Shown here piece by piece: positions 24,801 through 32,800 of a stretch of 64,000 nt of DNA. The position numbers and the translations under genes are program-made. How positions within the stretch are numbered: the stretch's first letter is position 1; each line of letters begins with the position of its first letter. The notes below the pieces were generated by a model, which saw nothing but the letters and a program-made list of their open reading frames with translations, was not told the origin of the DNA and did not search any database. Source of the stretch: Lingula anatina (lineage: Eukaryota > Brachiopoda > Lingulata > Lingulida > Lingulidae); NCBI RefSeq assembly GCF_001039355.2, contig NW_019775538.1:1-64000 (forward strand), written 5' to 3'.

Positions 24801-27800
24801 ATCAGCTGATCTGCAACATTTTGATTTCCATACTAAAAACAAGCTATTTTTTTCAAGTTGAACTTTTTCCATGCAATATTTTATTGCTAGACTCTTTTGA
24901 AAAAAAAAATTGACGAACAGATGAATAATCTTTGTCCATAAAGGAGCGTATGGCTTGTAGTTTAGTTCCTTATGTGGCTTCAGTTTCTTTATTTTTCACA
25001 CATATATCACTTATTATTTATTATAATTATTATTTCCTGGCTGTTCTTTCTACCTCCCTCTGCGCTGTTTACAGTCTAGCTGGCAATATGCCAATACAAA
25101 ACACTGCAGTTTGCCAGAAATGTAGAGAAGGCATAGATACAAGTGAGTCCATGGTCAACTACAATGGCCAAGTGTGGCACCCTCACTGTTTCTCGTAAGT
25201 ATAGTCATAGCTCACACACTGTCACACTTAACACACTGTCACAACTTGTCTGTCATAGCTAACACACTGTCACAACTTGCCTGTCACACCCAACACTGTC
25301 ACAACTTGCCTGTCACACCCAACACTGTCACAACTTGCCTGTCACACCTAACGCACTGTCACAACTTGCCTGTCACACCCAACACTGTCACAATTTGCCT
25401 GTCACACCTAACACACTGTCACAACTTGCCTGTCACACCTAACACACTGTCACAATTTGCCTGTCACACCCAACACACTGTCAAAACCGAAAATGCTACA
25501 CCTACCAAATTGTCACAGTTATATGTCACACCTAACACATTGGCAATCACAGATTACACTTCACTCCATCTTATCCATTACAACTAACATTTAATCTTGG
25601 AAATATTTCTTCTAGAAGAATAGTATAGAATATCTAGTATGCAAGTATAGATCTCAGAGGAAAATTGGAAGATCTTGATGAAATGAGGCGTAGATATGAA
25701 GTAGTAGTTGAAGAACTGATAAGAAATCCAGAAACATGTCATGCCAATGTTGCCTGGAATACATGTAGCTGATGTGAGCTATAATCAAACGTGAAGATTG
25801 CATTGTGCACCAAGACTGGAAGTTCAGCAAGGTTTTACTGCTTGTAGATTTTAAAAAAAAATATTCAAATATTGAACTCTTCTCTAATCCGGCATATAGT
25901 TTCCATTTTAAACAGTACTCTCAACAAACAGGAATGAAAAACTGAAAATGGAAAACTGTGCTGATATTGGAGTTAGACAATTGTACACTGAAACTCATTT
26001 TTTTAAGTGATTGATGAAAATATAGACACTGTGAGACATATATATATCATTGCTGCCTGAATTATGCTAGGTTTGCAGCTTACTTACCTCAGGGTGTGGA
26101 TGCTTGGAAGCTGTGCTTGGAATTTCCAGGGTGGCATACATTATATATATCCATGTGTGTGAACTATATACAGTGATTGAAGTGTGTTTTTATACTTGTG
26201 CATAAAATTGTATAAGCTATTTTCGAATTGCTAAAGGGGTAAATTAAACTCTGTGGCTTACGTATTTAATTTATTGGATTTAAAGCAAGAGGACCAGATG
26301 CCAGACCACTGAGGTGGTTTCTTCTCTCAACAGCTAAAATCAGCATTCTCAGCCTGTAGCTAGCACTCAAAGGATAAAAGTAGAGGTTTTTTCCTTGAAA
26401 AAATGGGGCATTGTTACCATGAAACCTCTGTTTGTGTATGAAATATATATCAAGTTTTGAGTCAAAGATGAACTTTCCTTGGCCAAAAAATTTGTTTGAA
26501 GCCCAAAATTGTCCCCTTTGTTTGTCCCTACCCGGGGCATATAGAAGCCGTTGTAGCCTCAGTCCTAGAAAGGTGTCAGGTGTTGAAATATTGGAAAACA
26601 ATCATTTTCCTTGAAAAGAACTCACAGATTCTGAATCCTTTATCTGGAGATGTTGACAAAATTTCTAGATAAATGTAATCGAACCAATATACTGAAAGTT
26701 GATGTTCTGTTTGACAGGTGTGCCCAGTGCTTCCAGCCTTTTCCAGACGGGATATTTTATGAGGTAAGTACCAGGGGTTTGTTTCAGCAAATAGAACTTA
26801 AGTTTAGGGACTTTGCTTAGACAGCTAACAATAGATAGTTGACTATTTGAGTTTAACAGTACAAGCTTGTGTTATCTGTCTTAGAGTACTTTACAAATGA
26901 TGGACCCACATGAAAATAAAGTTGAAATACCCACTGTCATCACTCGTGGTGGGTATGATAGTGAAGATTTCTAGGGTTACAGAAGATAAAAGCAACATTT
27001 TAGACTCTGACCATCTTAAAATTTCTGAATCAAATGCAGATAAAAGGAGAAACAATTATGTATACTTTAAATATGATTAGAATGCTGTGATTTTCAGTTT
27101 GAGGGACGCAAATACTGCGAGCATGACTTCCATGTGCTGTTTGCCCCTTGCTGTGGAAAGTGTGGTAAGTTACAGAAACCTGAGGAAAAAACTCAGTTAT
27201 ATATTGAAATAACAATATACAAAAATATCATATATTTTGAAAACTGAATACTAATACTAGTTATTCTTGTTAAAATGCTCATGCTTTTATTGTAGCTTTC
27301 ATATACAAAACTAATAAAGAAAAATTCAATCATCTATTTAATTATAGCTTTTTTAAGATGACAAAAAGGTGCCTGCTTCTTGACCATTTAAAGGATTTTT
27401 ATCGTTGCCTTTTGGCAATTGATCTGCTTAACGTATCTGGTGGTCATTTTTCAGGGGAGTTTATCATAGGGCGCGTCATAAAGGCCATGAACAACAGTTG
27501 GCATCCAGATTGTTTCCGCTGTCACACCTGTCGCAATGCACTTGCAGATGCTGGCTTTGTCAAAAATGCAGGAAGGTGGGTTCTAAGCACCACAAATTCT
27601 ACATACAGTAGAGTATATTATTTTTGTGATTATAAAATTATGTGTCTGAAAGTTTGATCATTGTTGCCCATTGAAAAGATTGTCATTATTGTCTTTAATT
27701 TACTTTCTTTTTTATTCCTAGGGCACTGTGTAGAGAGTGTAATGCCAGAGAGAAAGCTTCAGGAATGGGAAAATATGTCTGCCATAAGTGCCAGTAAGAA

Positions 27801-28217
27801 CTGTTTTTTAAAGAAATTGTGCTCGACTGTATTTTTGATGCAGACCACTTTGTGTGTGTATTACAAGTTTTGTTGATTATAAATTAATTGACTGATTGTG
27901 AAATAAATAATATTTTTTCATGTTTGATAGAAGTGGAACATTGGGAATGAAAAATGTTTTATTTTGTATAAATTTTTATCACAAGAAGTTGGCTATTGTG
28001 GTTTCTCTTTCTTCTTTTGCTTTCACAGATATGACAAAAAGATTGCAGTTTAAAATTGGCTTTCAAAATCCTTTCAGACAATTTTCAGAAGTTTTCTTCT
28101 CATTTCAGTGCCATAATAGAAGAGGGATTTATCAGGCATAAGGGGGAGGTCTTCCACCCATATCACTTTAATTGTACCTCTTGCGGGTAAGATACCCTTT
28201 TACCAATAATAATAATA

Positions 28218-28258
<41 letters not shown>

Positions 28259-29808
28259 TACCAAAAGGTTGAAGTTTTACATTCATAGTTTGAATACATT
28301 ACAGTATTGAGTGAAAAATTAATTCAAATAATATATTAAAAGTATATACAGAATTTAAATCTTAGAAGTATAAGTTTGGTGAGATTTTGGTGCAAAAAAT
28401 ATGAAATACAAAGCACAAGCAAGGAAAACATTTTAAATATTGTCAGAAGATACACCTTGAAAAAGAGCATTTATTTGGTTTTGTTGCAGAGCCCCAATCA
28501 TAGGTTTTGTTAAAACAATAAAAAAGATCTGCATGTCATTTACATTTTCACCATGTAAGAGAATATTTGTGAGATTTTATCAAATAATGTCATATTTGTG
28601 TAAGTTAAACAGGAGCATGCTTTACATACATATTCTCAGTGCTTAGATATTTTTAATACTCCCTAATTTGACCTCCAGTATTGAGCTGAACGCCGATGCC
28701 CGTGAAAAATCTGGGGACCTCTTCTGCCTACGTTGCCATGACAAAATGGGAATTCCAATCTGTGGTGCATGCAGACGACCAATTGAAGAGCGCGTGGTGT
28801 ACGCACTGGGCAAGGCCTGGCACGTCGAGGTAAGGGTTACAGTTATAGTAGTAGTAGTAGTGGCAGTGGCTGCTAGTCGCAGAGCAGTAGTTGTTGATGT
28901 TGCTGTAGAAGTTGAAGTTATGGTTGTGTTTAAATGCAGGTTCTAAATGAAGAAGTCTTCACATTATGTCATTAACATTTTCCAGCATTTTGTCTGTGCC
29001 AAGTGTGAGAAACCTTTCCTTGGACATCGTCACTACGAGAAGAAAGGGTTGGCTTACTGTGAAGTCCACTACCATCAACTATTTGGCAACATTTGCTTCA
29101 CATGTAACAATGTCATAGCTGGAGATGGTGAGTTCCTGGTATTGTAAAAATGTCAAAAACTAAAACACACTTCTGCAAGAGTGCAGACCTCTGCCAAGAA
29201 AAAAGAAACATCAGTATTTTTTGAAAGATGCTCGAGACCTTGATTCACTGTTATCACTTCTTTTTTATTCCTGAGTAAGTGACTACCTGAAAATTTCATC
29301 AAAATTGGTAGATTCATGTGCACTGTTATACAAAATCATGAATAATTGTGTTTTAGTACAGGAATTAAATAACATTTAATTATACCAACGTCTCACCTTG
29401 AAATGTGATATTTGTTTCCTTGATTTGCAGTCTTCAGTGCCTTGAACAAGTCCTGGTGTGCCCACCACTTCGCCTGCTCAGTCTGCGACAAGAAAATGAG
29501 TCAGAAGTAAGCGTCCTCTTTAATGTGATCAGTGTGCTTGTTATTTATATTTTAAATTTATTATTTGATTTTTATTTACTTTTTTCACCCAGTAGATTAT
29601 GTCATCTTACTGTTCTGTTCTATTGTAACTATATTTATTTTGTCTGATATGTATTTAAACCTCGTTTAATAATTATCATTCAATTTTTTCCAGGACCAAG
29701 TTTTTTGAGTTTGATCTGAAGCCTGTGTGCACCAAGTGCTACGAGAGATTCCCCACTGAATTGAAAAAGAGGCTGAAGAAATTGTACGATGCTCAGAACA
29801 AGAAATAA
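5376..29808 (+). CDS. LIMS1: PINCH five-LIM adaptor gene, complete (multi-exon, alternative starts and LIM1 exons)
   Basis: This entry spans the whole gene; its exons are listed separately. PINCH contains five LIM domains and no enzyme domain. With ILK and parvin it forms the IPP complex at integrin adhesions and links them to actin. The exons from 23337 on encode 325 residues, counting the split first codon, and the human LIMS1 canonical protein is also 325. All 40 zinc-ligand positions can be read. Signature segments shared with human and fly PINCH include [41 protein letters not shown] and [14 protein letters not shown]. Every junction is GT-AG with matching phase. Four candidate first coding exons (5376, 7558, 19267, 22288) all end in phase 2 and would give proteins of about 349, 333, 375 and 335 residues. 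A 5' noncoding exon joined to exon 2a could also start at the ATG at 23341. Confidence 0.95.
5738..5837. repeat. (ATTT)n/(ATT)n imperfect microsatellite ending in a T-run
   Basis: Alternating TTTA and ATT units with no other information content. It lies in the intron after candidate exon 1a. The Phe/Tyr/Ile-rich open frame across it is an artefact of composition. Confidence 0.9.
7558..7583 (+). CDS. LIMS1: PINCH candidate alternative first exon 1b (micro-exon)
   Basis: ATG and eight codons in all (MAPVLSNM) plus two bases, then a near-perfect donor AG|GTGAGTA. The phase-2 end joins to exon 2a to give [16 protein letters not shown] stop shortly upstream in the same frame supports this ATG as the start. 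It is only 26 coding bases, so the support is the donor quality and phase alone. Confidence 0.5.
7621..7861. mobile_element. Long foldback MITE, copy 1
   Basis: The element is almost entirely an inverted repeat. It starts GGATCCGTTCACATGGAAAA and the complement of its right end reads GGCTTCGTTCACATGAAAAA. Inner arms share GGTCTGTGCCCTG and GCGTAATTAC. It is flanked by TAT on both sides (7618-7620, 7862-7864). It matches the element at 8683-8940. The inner palindrome is less complete than in copy 2. It has no coding capacity. Confidence 0.85.
8149..8183. repeat. (GA)n microsatellite
   Basis: Pure GA run of 35 bases in the long PINCH 5' intron region. Confidence 0.97.
8683..8940. mobile_element. 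Long foldback MITE, copy 2
   Basis: Same family as 7621-7861. It starts GGCTTCGTTCACATGG and ends CATATGAATGAAGCC, flanked by TTA on both sides (8680-8682, 8941-8943). The two halves are complementary almost to the centre, which is a near-perfect palindrome around 8806-8835. The 3-bp TTA flank fits the PIF/Harbinger type (TWA targets), though copy 1 has TAT. Superfamily assignment is tentative. Confidence 0.85.
10012..10146. mobile_element. Short foldback element with CAGGCCCGTAGC termini
   Basis: The left end CAGGCCCGTAGCCGC is repeated inverted at the right end (GGCGGCTACGGGCCTG). The interior has a G-run and a C-run on opposite sides, with an ambiguous base at 10114 next to the C-run. G-rich flanks prevent a clear target-duplication call. 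No coding capacity. Confidence 0.65.
10571..10618. repeat. C-run, A-run and (GA)n cluster
   Basis: Consecutive homopolymer C, homopolymer A and GA microsatellite. Low-complexity only. Confidence 0.9.
11472..11510. repeat. (TA)n-(GA)n compound microsatellite
   Basis: TA run 11472-11492 followed directly by GA run 11494-11510. Open frames across it are composition artefacts. Confidence 0.95.
14100..14500. repeat. Degenerate GTGGACAC-rich minisatellite
   Basis: About 400 bases in which GTGGACA(C) recurs with 10-25 base spacing, often as AGTGGACACAGTG; around 14430-14470 the unit TGGATATAGTGGACACAG repeats nearly exactly. On the minus strand it gives Cys-Val-His/Tyr-Ile-His repeats in several frames, as expected of a tandem repeat and not a gene. 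Confidence 0.85.
14931..14956. repeat. (TTTA)n microsatellite
   Basis: Tetranucleotide run with about six or seven units. Confidence 0.95.
19267..19418 (+). CDS. LIMS1: PINCH alternative first exon 1c
   Basis: ATG in a good context (ACCATGG), 50 complete codons and two bases, then donor GTAATG. The peptide begins [19 protein letters not shown], continues with a basic patch [10 protein letters not shown], and ends with an acidic stretch DEIPEF before the junction SNMSMDG. The layout (basic arginine patch, then acidic residues just before Asn-Met) resembles the longer N terminus of one human LIMS1 isoform as I recall it. The exon is CpG-rich and GC-rich against its AT-rich surroundings. It is the best supported of the four first exons and gives a 375-residue protein. 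Confidence 0.75.
20291..20340. repeat. (TC)n microsatellite
   Basis: CT/TC run with one TG interruption, passing into TGTG at its end. Confidence 0.95.
21861..21892. repeat. (CT)n microsatellite
   Basis: Pure CT run of about 16 units. Confidence 0.97.
22288..22319 (+). CDS. LIMS1: PINCH candidate alternative first exon 1d
   Basis: ATG and ten codons in all ([10 protein letters not shown]) plus two bases, then donor AG|GTATGA. The phase-2 end gives [17 protein letters not shown] when joined to exon 2a, about 1 kb downstream. The peptide is short and acidic with a leucine/isoleucine pattern. Support is phase, donor and proximity only. Confidence 0.5.
22367..22690. repeat. TG-rich degenerate microsatellite tract
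   Basis: A pure (GT)n core at about 22367-22384 lies within 300 bases of TGTGTG and TTTGTG fragments. The minus-strand His/Thr-rich frames through it are repeat reads. Confidence 0.85.
23165..23336 (+). repeat. Tandem array of the exon 2a splice acceptor and exon start
   Basis: A unit made of ATTTCAG plus the first 28 or so bases of exon 2a plus TATATTGTTACATTGTATC is repeated. AG-ended exon-like starts lie at 23173, 23227 and 23281, and the genuine exon start is at 23337. Unit lengths are 54, 54 and 56. The three upstream copies carry CAG acceptors while the genuine one is TAG. A diverged fragment at about 23074-23115 (TAACATTGTAACTTTTCAATA) looks like an older copy. Because the last unit is 56 bases, all three upstream acceptors are out of frame with LIM1. 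Confidence 0.93.
23337..23444 (+). CDS. LIMS1: PINCH exon 2a: LIM1 first zinc finger (ancestral form)
   Basis: Phase 2 at both ends, 108 bases. It encodes [16 protein letters not shown], then [17 protein letters not shown]. The four ligands of the first LIM1 zinc (C-x2-C, H-x2-C) are present, and EKIVNSNGE is identical to human and fly PINCH, which marks this as the ancestral form. The acceptor TTTTAG is preceded by the decoy array; the donor is GTAAGT. The ATG at 23341 can act as a start if a noncoding first exon is used, as in the human canonical start MANALAS. Confidence 0.95.
23445..25074 (+). other. Intron between the two LIM1 alternative exons
   Basis: About 1.6 kb of AT-rich sequence. 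Its 3' end is a good polypyrimidine tract ending TGTTTACAG at 25074. Open frames on the minus strand near 24288-24800 overlap each other in different frames and have no recognisable domain. Confidence 0.7.
25075..25194 (+). CDS. LIMS1: PINCH exon 2b: divergent second copy of the LIM1 first zinc finger
   Basis: Phase 2 at both ends, 120 bases, acceptor TTTACAG and donor GTAAGT. It encodes [20 protein letters not shown] (first codon completed by the upstream exon), then [21 protein letters not shown]. The ligands C-x2-C and H-x2-C, the Asn-Met near the start, the VNxNG loop and the WH-x2-CF motif are aligned with exon 2a, but most other residues differ, including loss of the conserved EKIVNSNGE. 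It splices in frame to exon 3 (CFS-CAQC), replacing exon 2a. Inclusion of both, or skipping of both, also keeps the frame. I read it as an alternatively used, probably mutually exclusive, exon. Confidence 0.88.
25205..25560 (+). repeat. Minisatellite directly after exon 2b
   Basis: Around ten units of about 27-31 bases, each containing CTGTCACAACTTGCCTGTCAC and CACC(T/C)AACAC(A). The units are nearly exact in the middle (25260-25470) and decay at both ends. The array starts about 10 bases past the exon 2b donor. The 137-codon open frame through it is a repeat read. Confidence 0.95.
25561..26717 (+). other. PINCH intron 2b-3
   Basis: AT-rich intron ending in TTTGACAG. A 111-codon minus-strand open frame (26266-26601) has no domain I recognise and no splice or expression signal; I treat it as chance. 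Confidence 0.6.
26718..26763 (+). CDS. LIMS1: PINCH exon 3: LIM1 second zinc finger, first part
   Basis: 46 bases, phase 2 to phase 0, encoding [15 protein letters not shown] after a shared first codon. It supplies the C-x2-C of the second LIM1 zinc. The Gln of CAQC corresponds to human PINCH1 Gln40, which is known to be needed for ILK binding. It is common to both LIM1 isoforms. Confidence 0.95.
27098..27164 (+). CDS. LIMS1: PINCH exon 4: end of LIM1 and start of LIM2
   Basis: 67 bases, phase 0 to 1. It encodes [19 protein letters not shown], then GKCG. The C-x2-D pair closes LIM1, and the C-x2-C opens LIM2. It is nearly identical to the human and fly segments. Confidence 0.96.
27455..27575 (+). 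CDS. LIMS1: PINCH exon 5: LIM2
   Basis: 121 bases, phase 1 to 2. It encodes [20 protein letters not shown], then [19 protein letters not shown]. It holds H-x2-C and C-x2-C of LIM2 and is almost identical to human LIMS1. In the frame that would result from use of the upstream decoy acceptors of exon 2a, the fifth codon here is TAG (27467-27469). Confidence 0.97.
27722..27793 (+). CDS. LIMS1: PINCH exon 6: end of LIM2, start of LIM3
   Basis: 72 bases, phase 2 to 2. It encodes [20 protein letters not shown], then HKC. It closes LIM2 with C-x2-C and opens LIM3 with C-x2-C. Acceptor TTCCTAG, donor GTAAGA. Confidence 0.95.
28109..28186 (+). CDS. LIMS1: PINCH exon 7: LIM3
   Basis: 78 bases, phase 2 to 2. 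It encodes [20 protein letters not shown], then NCTSC. It carries H-x2-H and C-x2-C of LIM3. Acceptor TCATTTCAG, donor GTAAGA. Confidence 0.95.
28205..28257. repeat. (AAT)n-(ATT)n microsatellite
   Basis: Trinucleotide run that switches from AAT to ATT units, so its left part can pair with its right. It lies about 20 bases past the exon 7 donor. Confidence 0.95.
28679..28829 (+). CDS. LIMS1: PINCH exon 8: end of LIM3, start of LIM4
   Basis: 151 bases, phase 2 to 0. It encodes [20 protein letters not shown], then [20 protein letters not shown] and [10 protein letters not shown]. It closes LIM3 (C-x2-C) and opens LIM4 (C-x2-C and the first H). [21 protein letters not shown] is the same in fly PINCH. 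It starts at the last possible acceptor, CCTCCAG. Confidence 0.97.
28986..29127 (+). CDS. LIMS1: PINCH exon 9: LIM4, start of LIM5
   Basis: 142 bases, phase 0 to 1. It encodes [20 protein letters not shown], then [20 protein letters not shown] and NNVIAGD. LIM4 is completed by H, C-x2-C and C-x2-H; LIM5 opens with C-x2-C. LIM4 of PINCH is known to contact Nck2 in vertebrates. Confidence 0.97.
29431..29506 (+). CDS. LIMS1: PINCH exon 10: LIM5
   Basis: 76 bases, phase 1 to 2. It encodes [20 protein letters not shown], then KMSQ. It has C-x2-H in place of the usual H-x2-C (as in fly WCVHHF) and C-x2-C. LIM5 of PINCH binds Ras suppressor RSU1 in flies and mammals. Confidence 0.96.
29694..29808 (+). 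CDS. LIMS1: PINCH exon 11: end of LIM5 and C terminus
   Basis: 115 bases including the TAA stop. It encodes [20 protein letters not shown], then [18 protein letters not shown]-x2-C closes LIM5, followed by the short basic tail found in all PINCH proteins. The stop codon lies inside an AATAAA (29804-29809), but a poly(A) signal that early is unlikely to be the main one. Confidence 0.97.
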
Positions 29809-32800
29809 ACAGACATTTTATTTCCGAATGACATAATCCATGGAGGAAATGAATGAATGGTGTATGCAAAAAAAGATGCAATACCATAAAAAATTTTAAA
29901 AGATTAGCAGCCAACTTTGCATCTGCTTACAACTTAAAGATGTAAAGAAAATAGTAGATGCCAAATGCCAAGAAAACGCCCTTTTTAAAAAAGGGTTTGA
30001 AGTATATATGGCTTAATATCAGAGCATAAAGTATATGCTTAGCGGCCTTAAGTGTAAAGAGATGGTAGAAAGATGACTTTAGCTCTTGAAGCACAGAAGA
30101 AGAGGATTGAAGAACTGACCAGTTGCAGGTTAAACAAGTTTTGACCAAATACATAAAAGACTGTAAGCCTGAAAATTTGTCTAAACTTTTAGACCAAAAA
30201 TTTAGTCTTCTTTAGGGCAGGAAAAATTCACAGTAATCGAATTAGATGAAGTGAGTTTCAGTCTAAAACATTAGTCATATCTAATAAAAGAGGGAAGGTC
30301 AAGGAGAATGACCACTGTGTGACCACTGCAAGGTGACAGAAATCGCAGATTGTTTAAATATTAACACATTTGTGGCCTGTGTCACAAATTGTCTGTCAAT
30401 TTTGGGGCTGAACTTGGGCTGCTAAATTTGCATACTGTAGCTGTGTAGCTCAGTCAGCCAATCAGCAATATTGGTCTAGGAGCTTATTTTGAACAGTTGC
30501 CTTACAATAGATGTGGTTAATGTAGCTTAATGGCCTGTGTCACTGCTGTGCGTAAAAAAAACAAACATTGCCATGGCAACATTAAAAGTTAGACCAACGA
30601 CAAAGTTTGAGGCATAAAGAAAGGGAAAACGGGTTTACAACCATGGCGAAACCCTAAAAAATCATAGAGCACGATTCTTGGCAGTTTTTGCTAGTGGTGT
30701 TCATAGTCAAGTCCTTTACAGCCTCACTTATTTTTGGAGCCTTGACCTTATTAGTTTTAGGCAAATACTAAACTAGCCAAAAGTAGTGGCAATGTTTAAC
30801 AACGATACTGCTGATTATGCTAAATGCATATATATGTATATATGAGCCAGTGTAACATGTTGTATATGATACAGATATAGCATTGTGTAGTGAGCTTGTT
30901 CACTGTATGGTAACTACTCACAAGTTTTGAATACCTTGTGTAGTCCATTTTATAATTTAAAGGTTTTGAATTGTATGCACGGGTAAAACTGGTGTAGCAT
31001 AGCTGAACTCTGCTCTCTATTTAAAATGCGTTTTTTTTTTTTTTTTTTTCTGTTTTGATGAAAACATTTATATTTCTTTAAGAAAGTTTAGTTAAAGCCT
31101 AGTGAAAAAAATTCAGGGTGCGTGACCCATGCTCAGCGTAAGTAATACACGCATTAAAGGAGACATTATATAATGGATTTGGTCATTTTGAGTTTTAATA
31201 GAATCATGAAAGTATGTTACTTTATGTGCTTTGGGATATACATTGTAACTCTAGAAATGATAGTTTTTTTGTAGTAGAAGCAATGGCACTTAAAGTTTTC
31301 CAGCTGATGTTAATATGAATGCCAGTCACATTTATGTCATTGTTATTTATATTGTATTGTTAGTTTTATTATTATATATTATACTGTAACATTGTCCCTG
31401 AAATAATACAATTATATATATATTTAAGAAGTGCAAGTAGTACTAGCAGTTTCTTAGGTTTTTTTTATATTTATTTATTTATTAATTTATTTATTTGTTC
31501 TATTTTTTTTTTTTTTTTTTGTTTAGAAAACCATCTATCTCTTTTCTTTTGGAATGAAGATCCAATTTTTTTCCACATTTTAACAGAAAATGCCAGTGTC
31601 AAGTTGGTAGGAGTGAATCTTATGTTAGGTTATATAATTATGTACTAGGCGTAAAGATTAAAACTTGTTGTTTGCATGGTTGAAGGAAATCATTTATGGA
31701 AAGTGAACAGGTACTGAACAGGATTAAATCTGATTTATTTTTATTTATTTGTTACCGTGATATTTGGCATTGTCTTATAGTAAATACACAAATGTGTACC
31801 ACAAATTACTATTAAAATTTCAAGATTTTTTCTTTTTCCGTGAAACAGGCTTTCAGCCAGGACTTGAACCAACTTTCACAAGCAAGCCTTTATTTTAGTT
31901 CTAATACGTAGTCAAAGCATTGCTTTGAGGAAATATATGTGCTATTATTATCATTATNCCGAGTATAGATCCCAAGAAGCACATAGACTTCCAAATGCAT
32001 GCATTTTATGAGTAGAAAATGACTTTCTAATCTGATATACTACAAAGATTGAATAATAACCATATCGAAAAACGTTCAGAAGTATTGGGCACTAAGTTGT
32101 AATTTTGAGCGTACAGCTTATTTTAACATGGTCATGCCACTAGGCCGTTGGCGGTACTAGTATATGGATGAACGGGGATGAATAACTGCAGGCAAACGGC
32201 AGATCAAAAAGAACACTTAAGCCTAACTTTGGAGCCAAAGCGTTTGAGAATGATCAGAAGCGTTAACAGATAACAGTGCATTAGTGATGTCATTTAGGTT
32301 GAGTGATGTAAGCGACTTAGAATGCAGTTGAGTAGGCAGGAAAACTAATTCTCAAACTTCGATGATTGCCAGATGGGAATTGGAAACCTACACTGAAACT
32401 GGATTACGGCAAAAAGAACTTCGTTTGGATGTGGACAAAACTACAATTTGAAACATGCAATTAACTTTCTGTTAGAATTACCGAATCAATGTTAACTTGG
32501 ATTTTGCATCAGACAATTCTAGTTAACCGTTATTGTATAATAACGAGGAGAACTGCCGAACGTTTGTGATTACGTCCCAGCATATTAAAGATCAAAACGA
32601 CTAGTAAAGCCACAAATGGATTATGGGATAATTCTCAGCAATGAGGTTGGCAATAACAGCAATAACAGTCAGCTAGAATGACGTAAGGAAAGTAAAAGCT
32701 TGTCAATTTCAGTCTTCTACAGTTTGCAATTTAAGGCAAGCAGTTCAAATTAGGAATGGATTATAGACCTTACATATACATCTTGCACGGCTATGTCATT

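Noticed and set aside
25174-25587. 137-codon frame rich in His-Cys-Asn-Leu
   Set aside because: It is a read through the minisatellite after exon 2b; the genuine exon is in another frame and ends at 25194.
26266-26601. 111-codon minus-strand frame in a PINCH intron
   Set aside because: No domain, splice or regulatory support. It is opposite to a clear gene, so probably chance.
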